NCBI GenBank assembly: GCA_024362935.1
Contig: JANCRA010000040.1
Coordinates: 2,604,001-2,668,000, forward strand
Source: Setophaga petechia
Taxonomy: Eukaryota > Chordata > Aves > Passeriformes > Parulidae
Length of the DNA stretch: 64,000 nucleotides
Direction of reading: 5' to 3'
Positions 49,772 through 61,260 of this stretch are shown here, one piece after another (position 1 is the first letter of the stretch; each line of letters begins with the position of its first letter). Both the position numbers and the translations under genes were made by a program. The notes below the pieces were generated by a model that did no database searches, was not told where the DNA came from, and was given only the letters and a program-made list of their open reading frames with translations.

Positions 49772-52635
49772 GCTTGAGTGCTTGCAGGGCCAGAGTGCAG
49801 CAGCCGCTGTTTTCCTGGGGGTGACGGGTGGGTGGAGGAGCAGAAAGGAACAAACAAGGCTTCTAGATGAGTTCATCCCCTTTCAAATCACACTCATTGT
49901 AACACATCTGTGTTTCCAGAGCTGTGTGCAGCAAAAAATGCCTTAGTCAGCTCTTGTTTTCAGTTTTGTGTCTTGGCCATTTGTATGGTTCTTTTTTTTT
50001 GCCTCTTCAAATCAGATCCTCTAGTGTATAAGGGCTCAGTTCAGCCAGAGCTTTATTGAGAAAGTTGCCCCCAACACTACCTAATCTCATAAACAAGAAA
50101 GAAATTACTTAATGCTACAGAACAAAACCGGTTTTGTGGAAGTGAAGCAGTGGCAGCCTCAAAAAAACACCTTTCATGCATGGGTCTGCAGCGTCTATCA
50201 AGGGGCTGCAGACTGCTGACAGCAGAATGATGTTTTCTAACCCAGGTAAATTATATTTTATTTTGAAATGGCATACAGCAGTAATTACTGTGTTTGGGTA
50301 GAAACCACAGGACACACAAGTACCATTTGGCAGGGAGATGATTAAATCACCAAGGTGTAATTGAAGGGTTTGATTGCATTCCACCTCCAGCCATCAGCAT
50401 CTGCAGCATTTGTGTTGTCAGCTGGTTTGAAGGCTGGCACATCCTTGTGGTCCAGGGTGATGCTGCCCACAGGTCACTGCAGGCCTGGCTGTAGAAACCT
50501 GCATCTTGCCAGCTTGGCGATTCCTGAACTGATGGACATGTTGTCTGCGTGTCACAGATACAGGTCTCATGGCAAGATTCATCACAGCAGATTCTGATCT
50601 TACAGGCATGACTTTTAGTGGGCATAGAAGAATCCCAGGTTTTGCTTACCAAACCCTCTGATTTCTGAATTGTCATGGAAAGCTCCAAAATATCCTTACT
50701 GCACTGAAAAATCTCAAATACCTAAGAACAAATACAGAACAGACATTTTCCATGTTAAGTTCATGTATTTTTACTCCAGAGCTTTCAGCTGACCATACGC
50801 ATTTTTGAAATATCTCACTTGTAATAAGAATGCTGATGTTTTTCCAGGGACTGTTGATGCAATGCTTCACAATTAACAGCACCAGCCCAGTGCTGGCTTT
50901 GCTAAACTGAAATAACCAACTTCACTCCAGCTGGTTACCAAAGTTTTCTAGGTACCAAATTCCTACGATTGTCCCTGTGATTTCTCCACAGTGTCAGAGA
51001 AATTCAATACCCTTTGTGGTGTCTCTCAGAGCAAACTGGTGTCCTGGAGGTGCTGCTCATGGCAGCAACCAGGGAAAGGAGCACTCCTTCAGCAGAGCAG
51101 CAGCTGCAGAGCATAAAGAAGGAGCCTTGCCCCACAGACATTCATTAACATTCAAAAAACAAATGTTGACTCAGTTGTGTTTGTGAGCTTTTCTTTTTAC
51201 CTTCCCCAGACATCCCAGCTGTACAGCAGAACATGTGTGAATACTTGAGGAATATTATCTCTGGCCTGAACTAGCCCCCTGCATAAGATGCCATCTGGTG
51301 TCACTCAACGTTGGACAGCTTGCACAGCCACCCAGCAAAGGAACTGAAGCAGAAGGGTGTGAGGGGCAGAAATGGCTGCTCAGAGTGAGCACAGGAACCT
51401 GGACTGCCCACCCTGCCCCTGGGCTGCCCAAGGACTGTGCCTCTGGGGGAAGCCATCTGTGATGAGGAACAGCCCTGATCTGCACGCACTAAGCACTCTG
51501 TTGGTTGCATCTGCTGGACAGAATGTGTGGTGACCACTGAGAAATCTGCAGAACATTGTCCCAGCTACATGGGGAAAAAGGTGACAAAATAGTAGAAAAT
51601 TTTCCTGCGTCACCTGTGTTTGAAAACTCTGTACTGTGGCCAGTCACTGAGAGTGAATTCAACAAATACAAAGCAGTTATAAATTATTTATCCCAGTCAC
51701 CAGTGTTTTTGCAGCATGAGGCAACTTTCTATTTTGCTTCCAGTCTATTACCTAAATCTAGAAATAATTGTGCATCTCATTAGGGACTCCAGATTTTAAA
51801 AATCCATACTCTGGGAGTCCGACCCCCATACTCAACTCATTTAAAAATGCATATTAAAGGCTAAATCACACCAGTACACTGCTGGAGAGACCTATCCCTA
51901 AAGGGAAAACCTTTTAGCATTCACAGACCTTCCAGCATGGCCTGAGAGCTCTCCAGTGAGGCTGTATAATAAAATCATAAAAAGCAGGACTGGAACAAAC
52001 CTTGGGAGTTTTGCTACTGCACTGCATTGCTTTAGTAATGAGTGGGATTATCTCCCAAGTCTTCCCTGAAAAGAGGGTGCCCAACCTGTTTGCAAAGCCT
52101 CTAAGGATGGAAAGTCTTTTACTGGGTTCTAGGTACTTCATTTGATCACTGTGTGTCCTGTCTTCTGAGGATGTGAAAAAGGCTTTGTTATATCCCACAG
52201 TGCAGTGTAATCCCTCCAGATTTCTCTTCCATAAATTAAATAAATTTAGCAGGAGCATTTTTGGGATGATCTTGAGGGACACTGTCATGTAGAGACATAA
52301 GGGATAAGGAAGCCCATTTCATATAGGCTCATTTAAAAGAAAAAATAAAAATCTTCTGTAGAGAAGGAAAAAACCCCCATTTTTGGCCACTCAGAAGAAA
52401 TGTTCCATCTAAGATCTTGTAATAACTCTTCATGTCAACTGCTTGTGCATATTCTGCATGAACAAGAACAAACACAATGGGAGCTTCAAAAAGATAAAAG
52501 AAGGGGAAAAAAAGTGGTTGGTTATTACCTTGTTACCTTTCATGAGGAGCTGTGGGGCTAAGTGAGTTAAATCTGATGGGAATATAATACCAGGAGACTG
52601 AAAAATCCCTTGAAAACAATATGGGCATCATGTAA
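49772..52635. other. Unique non-coding DNA with a candidate minus-strand terminal exon
   Basis: No known gene is recognised. On the minus strand an acceptor-like 'gagatttttcag' (intron side 50704-50715) precedes an open frame of about 119 codons that ends with TGA at 50347-50349. An AATAAA lies 85 nt further on (50257-50262, minus). Its peptide has a Cys cluster (CKIRICC...CICD) but no family I recognise. A GTAAGC donor-like site at 50644-50649 offers an alternative 54-bp in-frame internal exon (50650-50703). Frames at 51255-51671 overlap on minus and look like composition. All of this is suggestive only. Confidence 0.35.
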
Positions 52636-52785
52636 TCACAGAATCATAGGATAGTTTGGCTTGGGGGATAATTTTAAGGGTTATCTGGTCAAAGACCCTG
52701 CCATGGGCAGGAGAACCTTTCACAGTACTGGGTTGCTCAGAACTTCATCCAACCTGGCCTGGAGCACTTCCAGGAATGAGGAAAT
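52636..52785 (-). mobile_element. CR1 LINE 3' end, antisense, short
   Basis: The segment starts with a good CR1 terminus on the minus strand ('atcacagaatcatagga'), then 'tagtttggcttggggg', 'ccctgccatgggcagga' and 'atccaacctggcctggag'. It breaks off near 52785. Only about 150 bp of 3'UTR remain. The copy is moderately diverged and resembles the element at 41500-41715 in the 'ctgccatggg' portion, so the two may be of related subfamilies. Confidence 0.9.
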
Positions 52786-55700
52786 GACAATACTGGCTTG
52801 ACTGACAAATTACACACTAACTGCTATCAGGAATGAAGGCTCCTGAGGGGCATCTTGGGCATACATTTGGTGCAGCAAAGACTAGAGGAAAAACAGTAAA
52901 CAAAATGTTGAGGGAAAAGAGGACGTCTCTACAACAGGGACTGCTTGGTGGGATGCTTTTGAAGTAGGATTGAGCAACTCAGATAGGAAGAAAATAAGGA
53001 AAGACAGTAAAGCAGGTATTTTTTTTTATCCTGTGTTATGAGGGGTTATACAGCTCCTGGACACAAGCACGTTATCCTGGTTCTCAATAAGAGGGACTTC
53101 CCTGGAAAGAGATGGATGGAAACATCTCTGACCTCTGTCTAAAAATGGAATTAATATCACATAAAGAGGAAAATTGAGATAACTTGACTATGGGTGCACA
53201 GATGTGGGTCTCAGCTGCAATATCAACCTGGCAGCAGCTCTATTCAGTGAGTCCATGAACTTCCCTTGACTCTGGTGGGTTTTCCAGAACTAAGGGCAGT
53301 TGGCAATGGCAGAGACTGTTAAGCCCCTGGGAACTGGTCCTGCCAACTCTCTCCTGAGTGCATCTTGTGTCTCACGTGTTTCTGTACTCAGCACTGACAC
53401 CCAGCAGGGGAAGAACCCCATTCACTGCCCCTGAGGGTCCCTCCCAGCTCTGCTCCTCTGGCAGCTCAGAGGCTCCAAGCTTGATCTGCCAGACTCACTG
53501 GTCTTTTGAATGTCAGAGTTGAGATGCCGTGCAGGTCTGCATGTCTGGAGAAGGGTGTGAGTCCTGAGCAAGGGCACAGGCTGGGTTGGCTGTTCTCCTT
53601 CATGCACTGTGAGTGGAACAATGGCAGAGTCTGCCACGGCACCCACGCCAGCCTCCTTGGAGATGCACTTTGGGCCAGAAGTCCTCGGCACAGCCTGCAA
53701 ACCCTGCCTGGAGCAGACAAAACCACGAGCAGACTGTTTGTGGATCAGTGCCCTCCTTCCCACACAGACATATGCTGTGGGAAAAAAACAAGCTGCCTCT
53801 CTCCAAGTCCTCATACACACTCCAGCTCTCTTGTCGTTGAACTGTCATATGGAAGCCAAGATCTTAAAGGTGATTGCTGCTGTCCCCTCCACAGGATGGC
53901 TTTACTCCAAGTAAAGTATGTCTGCAGCACACAGACACGTTTTTGCAAAGGGGTGTTGGGTGAGTGCTACTGAGATGAGGAACAGGGTGAATGGAAAAAG
54001 CAAGCAGTGTGGAAGGTGAATTATACAGATAGAAGGAGCTTCTAGAGAGAAAACATTAAGAAAGTAGGGAAAAGGCTCAAAGAGAGCTCACAGCAGTTGA
54101 CAGAGCCCTGCAGGGGGGACTTCTCTACACAGACAGAGCAAGCACATTTCCATGACCTCACCCACTTCTTTAGGGATTCCAGTTCCCATGACTTGGAATA
54201 AGCAAAATACCTTCATTGATTCATGTTTTTTCTTATTGTGTAACAGCTGGGTATACTACATGCTAGGGAATGAGATTATCACTGCCCTGTAGTTCCTTCC
54301 AGTCCACAATTCTGTCTGGACTGGAAATAACAATAAGAAAATCTGTATAACAAGTTGTCTCTGATCCTGACTTCATTCCTACCACCACAGACCTGGAGAG
54401 AAGTGCAAACACAAGGCAGGGAGGAATGCAGAGGTAAAAAGAAATGGACCCATTACTAGCCCTTCCCCAGGTCAGCAGGGATCCTGCAACTGGCAACTTG
54501 CACTTGACAGACCTTTCTGATGTGCAGAAGACCATAGCCCTTCCCAGCATTAGGCTGTATCTGGGGACTTACACAGTACCCATGCCAAGTAAAGCCCTGT
54601 CTTTAATTCCTAGGAGTAGCATCACCCCTGGATAAGTGCAAGAAATGAAGCACAGAAGTGCTAAACATCACTGTAAGGGACTGAATTTAGCTCAAAGTTA
54701 AGTACTTCAATCCAAAGTTAGTACTTTCCCCAACAAACTATCCTTCCTTTCCTGGATTTCTTGCAGAAGTGCTTCAAATTCTCTCCAATTCCTTGTCCAG
54801 CCCCACAACTGAGGAAAACCCTGGAGAAATTGTAACTGAGTGGCTCTTCCAGGCAGGCTGACCTCAGTTCTTCTCCTGGCCAGCTCATCTGCATCTGGAA
54901 GGGTTGCCAGCTGGCGAGCGCCCACTCCATCACACAAGCTGGCACTGCCCAAGGGGTGAATCAGCCTGCTGAGGAGCTCACAGCAAGGATAAACACCTCT
55001 GGGGCTGGAGAAAATGAAATAGTTGGATATTAATGGGAAAGGAATTGCAGGAGAAAACTCTTGCAGCTCTACTGTACATCTGCTAAGCCTCAGACGTGCT
55101 GCAGAGATGGCGGCAAATGCTGGGTGACAATAATGTTACTGCAGATGAGACAGACCAGATAAAGTATAAGAGGATGGAGCAGAAAAAAGTCTATTTCATC
55201 ACTGGTTTATGTCTGAGTGGTTCTCTGAACAGGGTAGAATGGTGTAAGACTACTGAAACATACCAAAAGAAAGGGGGAAGGGTGTTTTGCAGGCAGGAGT
55301 GGGGCACATAGGTGAGGGCAGAGTCAATGCCCAGGTTTGTGGCTCTAACACCAGCAACCTATTTTTGGTGAGAGCTTTTTCCCTTCTCTTAAGTACAGCA
55401 AGCTCAGCATTTGGCACCGTGATGGTACAAGTGCTTTGGGTGACAGGGAAGATCTACTTTTAATAGGAAACACTGCACCACTGAATCCTTTGTGCTTTCC
55501 TCACATAGGTTCATCTGCTCCAGAGTCCATCCAGCCCAGGAAAAGAAGATGGAAGAGGAGGAAGGGGAGTAAAGGGGCTGAATTTGCAATCTCAGGAACA
55601 GATTTGTCTGGGCCATGCAGTGGCATCCTAACATAATGTGTTTGTACATCCTCCCCCTTGATATAATTAATTTTTAATCATTCAAGCAAGTTTCCACATA

Positions 55701-58700
55701 TCCTGTAAATGTCTTTTCACAAATTTTGCTTTTAATGAAACCCTCGCTTGCTTTCAAAAGAAAGTTGGTTTAGGGTGTGTCAGAATTTGTTCATAATGCG
55801 TTTTGTTCACAGTAAACAGCATTTCCTTTTATTCCCATCCAGGGATGGTATTCAGACATCTGCACTCCACAGAAAATAGTGACTCTGGATTTACTGCTGA
55901 GTTGCAATGAAGTCACTAAGTTTGCTTTTATCCCAGTGGTACAGGTTTTAGCCCTTGAAATGTATTAACTCCTTCTCATTCTGAATTTTATCCTCCCTGC
56001 AGTCTCCTTCTTAGTCCAAGTAAACTGAGAACTGTATCCAATAAATGATTTTATTTAAGAGCTCAACTGCAGAAGCCATGTCAGCAGCAGCACCAGCATC
56101 CTTTTACCTCCTTCAGGATGGCATCTGCTCTAAGTTAACATGGGCAATGCTTACTGCCCTACACTCCATGGTGGCTGTGCCCTGCACCCTGGAGACTCAA
56201 CACCTGCCTCAAATCAATCCATCTATCCCCATCCCAGCTTTGCGGCAGAAACCCACAAAAATATTTTTCTTGTTGTTACTTCTTGGCATGGGCTTTTGTA
56301 TTTATTACAGGCCAGGATAGTGGAGTGAAGCACTGCAAAATCTGAGTTCCAAATTCTTTGTTCCAAAAATTAACCACATCAAAAGCTCTGGAGGCAGAGA
56401 CAGTCTCTTGGCTGATACTTTTCCTTGAACAACAGCAAAAGATTTAATTAGTATTAAAGAAGAACTTTGCAGCAATGCTAAACCAGAACTCCCCGGTTCC
56501 ATATTTTGCTGGACCTCTGGCCTTGCTTTTATTTTAATTTAGGAAAAAATATAAACCCTCATTTCTCACCCATGATCCCATTTCACATAGGCTGTATGCT
56601 AACTGTGAAATACTAACTTCTCCATGTTCTTTGTTTCTCTGCATGGTTTGTACCCATTTCTGCTGGTATCTTTGACTGCTCTTAGAAAACCTTGCTGGTG
56701 AGCTTGAATCCCCCAAATAAGGTTTTTAGTGCCCTCTTCCCAAATCAGGCAGACTGAAACGCCCATGACTCTTCCTTGCATAGACACTTAAACTGGTGCA
56801 AAGTTGACTCTCAGCAACCTCAGCCTGATGGGGTTCAGCAAAGGGATGATGAGGATGATTCTGGTGTTAGTCATGCACCCAAGTGCTCCTTTTCTGCAAA
56901 TTTCAACGTGTCCGACAGAGGCAGATAAGCGCAGTTATCTCCAGCACACTGAGGGGGGGGAAATTAAGGAAAAAAGGCCAAGGTTCATGCTTTCCCAAGG
57001 GCTTCAGTCGCCCAGGCAGTTTTACCTCTGTTGAGGTGAACTCCCCTAATGCAGCACCTGCCACCCCTGCACGCAGAAGGAGCTTGGTTCAGGAGAAACG
57101 CCTCTGCTCCCACCTGAGGATGACCTGACCAAGTTCCTCTTGCCATAACTGCCAAAGTGATGGGAACCTCCTGGGCATGGTTCTCTCCAGGTTTATGGGG
57201 AAGAGTGTTTTCTCTCATTTCCTGTCCTGGCTGCCCAATGCCAAGGAAATGCTTAGGTGTGGAGACACCCAGCAGTGCCCCCACACTGACTGACAGCAAC
57301 CTCCTCGCTCCAGGAGAGCACTCCCAGGATACAGATTCACAGCTAGTGGTTCCATCATCCCCATAATTGCCCTGTGCAAGATGTCTGCCCCCCAAACCAG
57401 CAGACAGCCTACCCCAGACTTTGAGAAGGAGGCTGGAGGGTGTCTCACCGCAACAACAGAAATCTCTGGTGAAATGGGATGCAAAATCCTACTTCTCTGT
57501 AGTGATTTTATAAATTTCACCCTGGAATGATTTGCCATGGGCTTTCTGCCAGTGCAAACCACCCAGATAAGGTTTCAGTGGAAAAGGAGGGGGTTTCTTG
57601 GAGGGGCAATATTGGCTACAGACCAACAGCAGAGTGAAGAGTAAAACCTGCCATTCGCCCACCCCCACTCCAAACCACGCTATCCACAAGTCATGGGCCA
57701 AATTTCTTATCCTCATGCTCAGAAATCTGTGCAGTGAAGCCTCACAACATGTCACTTGGATAGCTGGTGGAGCCTGGAGTTGCAATGGGGAGATGAATTA
57801 CTGTTTTATTTGTTTGAAGCAAACAAGCAGAAGCACAAACACAGAGGGATTTGATCAAACCACTTGATAGCACAGGAGGTGCCTCATCCCTTGCCTGGGC
57901 TATAGAACAGAGGGACATTGGACACTGCATTTCTCATTGGTATTTCTCATATTCAAATTGATATGTTACCCAGCACTCACACAGATCCATACAAATCTGA
58001 GCTTGCCCAAGAGCTGACTGGATTCCAGACAATTCCCGTCTCCATGTCCTTCTGTCCTTTCTTTATTGTTCCTCATCTCCAACATTAGTCTCTTCAGTCT
58101 CAGCCACTACCATCTATCTTTCCCTATCATCCTTTCTTCCCCCGTCTCAGACAACCAAGTGGAGCCCAAGTGCTGGAAATAAAGCTTATTACCTTCCTCC
58201 TACAGACAGCAGAAGATATTTCTGCATTTGGAAATGTGCAGAGTGGTTCTGAGGTGGAAGAGACACAAATACATATTTGAAAGACCAGCAGAGACTGTTC
58301 CTGCAAGCAGAAGTGTAGGTTGTTTGAATTTTTATGTACCATTGCTCACATGCTAATCTTGTCCAGAAGTTTGCAATATCCCCTTTTGCTCTGAAGTTCT
58401 CCCTAATTTATCTTTAATTAATAAGAAAATTAATGTTGTTGTTGTTCTCTGCTCCCTGCTCTGCATAAACTGGTGTTCAATTTATTATTACCCATTTCTA
58501 CCATAGGACTTACAGCCTGGTCTTTCCTGCTGCTGGCAGGGGCATGCAGAAGGGATGAAAACATTGAGGATCAGTGAGAGCTGCACACCAGGGTTTAGAG
58601 GCAGAACCAAAACTGTCTAAACCTGTTGTCCCCTCCCACAGGGCTGCTTGTGTCCTGTTCAGTACCTCATACCCTTTTCTCCACAATGGTATTTTCTGCC

Positions 58701-61192
58701 TCTTTCTCTAGAAGAGGGCTTTTAATGGGGCCTGCATGGCTGCATTCCCACTGGAGATACAGCCTCAACTCTTGCCTGCAAATGAGCTACTCAAATCCAC
58801 TTGCTCTGGGAAAAGTGCCTCTCTCAGGGCTGCTTTCCTCAACATGATGAACTGAAGTAGAAATAAATTATCTTTTGTGTGTGTGTGTGAACTGCAGATA
58901 GAAGGTAATCTGCTGAGACCCCCTGCCAGGATGTCAGAGGTGCTGAGCTCCTTGCTCAAAGGGCAAGCTCCTTGACTGATTCTTTTTTTCCCCCCTCAGC
59001 CTTGTTCTGGAAGTGGTCTAACATTTTGGACCTCTATAATCTGTCCACACTTCACCATTTTTCTACCCCACATCCCAGACACTGGACTCAGAAACAGGAC
59101 ATAACTGTTTCCTTGAGCTTTTCTCTATTCCAAGACCTCCCACATCCTTTTCCTCTAATACAGCCCATAGAAAGAATTGCAATATGGTCACAACTCTGTG
59201 CTCCTCGCCAGAAATTTTTGCCAAAAATGACAAAAAACCCCAACCAAACCACAATATTTGATAAGTCTAATTTATTCAAAACCCTGAGAAGCTTGACTGA
59301 AATATTTCCACGATCTCTTCCAGCATACTTCTGGAAGCCTCTTCCTCTTCTCTCTCTTGGACTGTGTTGCTTGCCATGAGTAAGGAAACAGAGGTGCTGC
59401 TGCTGTCCCATGGCATGGGCAGTCCAGCAGAGCCATGTGGGTGTGTGCTCCTGTCCTCCTCAAACTGGGAGGACACCATAATCCCAACTCCTGTGTTTCT
59501 TCCTCTGGGGCTTGCCTGGGAATTTTAAAGCTGCCAACTGATGACTTGAGGATTCTGATCTCCCTGAAGTTGGAAGGGAACTGGGAAGAGATCCCCAGAG
59601 GGGACCTTGGATGCAGTTCAGCCCAGCATGAGTCACTGCTGCTAGAGCAGAGCCAAGGCTTTGCATCTGAAACAGCAGCAGGTCATATTTGCAGTCAGTT
59701 GCAAAAGCAGCTCTGTAGATTTAGTCTGCCTTGTACTTGAGACAGTTCTGTTCCACTGGCAGCTCCTGTCAGCTGCTTTCAGAGCCCTGCTCTGCGCAGG
59801 CATGAGATCAGTCTCTCAGCCAGCCCTGCAGGTAACAGGGTTCTGTAGCTCTGGGAGGGAATGGGGCTTAGTTGTCCCTCTCCTGCTTGCCCCACATAAT
59901 CTGGGGGGCCTGATATGCCTGTATGGTACCACATTGATGCTGGCATTTGGGCCTTTAAAAAGTGACCAGCTGTAAGGGAACTCCAGCTAAACCTCAACAA
60001 AATGTAAGGAGGATTTTTGAGACACCTGTAACTGGTCCCTGTGGCTGCAGCTCACTAGTGACCTGAAACAGTCCCAGAGCACTGTGCCAGCGCTGGTGCA
60101 ACACGGGCACAGCCTGCCAGGTGACTGGCTTGATCTCTTTGATTGCCTTTTAAACAGAACAGAGACCCCTCTCTGCACGTGGGTGCCACGGGACTATCCC
60201 ATCCAGGTCCACCATCATCATCCACTGCAGAAAATCACCACTGTGGTAAAGCCTTGGACACCTGGCTCTCTGGACACAGCTGCGAAGGCAGAGAGACATT
60301 CCTCTAAACCCCTACAGGCAAGAGGCATAGAACCCCCTCTGCAGGAGTGGGGGCATTCTCCAGAGATGCTTGGGCATCTGTGTCCAATCAGCAGGAGCTC
60401 CCCCCGAGATGCATATCAGGAGGATTGGTTTTAGCAGACCTCTCTGGTAATGGGGTCTTTAAAACCTCGTCCCTTGTGCTCGGTGTGAATCAAATTTCCA
60501 ACAGCTTTATAAATACGTCACCAACGGGAGGCCTTTAGAGTAAGCATATTGCAGTTTCCTGACATTTTCCTTTCCCTATCTTGACATTTCTGAAGGGCAT
60601 AAGAGGCCTAAAAAAAGAAACAGCTGCTCCCGGGGAACCATGTGTTTTCAATTCCATCCTCCACTGGTGTAATAGATGGTCTTATTATAAATATGCAGCA
60701 GTTTTCCAGATGAGCCTCTCCCTCCTGCTTAAAATGACCTGGTACAACAGTATGGAGTGGGGATGGCTGGGAAGGACAAAGATCACATGCAGAAAGAGCC
60801 CTGGGAACTTTGAGGCACTTATTAAGAAGGTGCTGATGTACTACACTAATATTCAAGTTACCAGCCCAGGCCCTGATGCTGCAAGCACTTAAAGAAAACC
60901 CACTTGACTCAGGCAAGCAGTTGCACAGCAATGCTTGGCACAGGTTTCCAGCCTCCATACACCATTTGCCCCACTCCTCCATCCCTCCTGCAGCTTTTTC
61001 AGAGGGACTCGCCTGATTTCTTAAAGTCTTTCTGTTGATGATCATTTCTGTGCAAGGCAGCGTGTGGGCTGAGCAATTGCTCTCAGCAACTGTTATTTAT
61101 CAGGTGATTTGGCTCATATGGCTCCTTTCTGCAGGGGACTGAGGCTTTTGCGAGACTTTGTTCTTCTTTTGAGCATCCAAACAATCCCTAAT
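52786..61192. other. Unique non-coding DNA
   Basis: No gene is recognised. The patch 53422-53973 has frames up to 155 codons in several registers on both strands, typical of a stop-poor patch. About 55640-55960 is A/T-rich and CNE-like. A GT run sits at 58877-58889. The interval 56985-57562 has overlapping minus frames of 136 and 115 codons without domain. About 60480-60720 is another CNE-like block with a TACGTCA word at 60514-60520. The 145-codon minus frame at 60608-61045 overlaps a plus frame and is not recognised. Confidence 0.4.
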
Positions 61193-61260
61193 AGAATTAA
61201 TATAATATAATATAATATAATATAATATAATATAATAAAATGCAATGTAATATAGTAAAA
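61193..61260 (+). repeat. TAATA pentanucleotide microsatellite
   Basis: About eight to nine near-perfect TAATA units run from 61195 to about 61237, then degenerate copies (taataaaatg, taatatagtaaaatg) to about 61260. The array is pure enough to be length-variable. It directly precedes the longest open frame in the window by about 50 bp, probably by chance. Confidence 0.92.

Noticed and set aside
53422..53973. Frames of 155 and 132 codons on opposite strands
   Set aside because: Mutually overlapping, Cys/Ser/His-rich translations without motif; no splice or promoter context.
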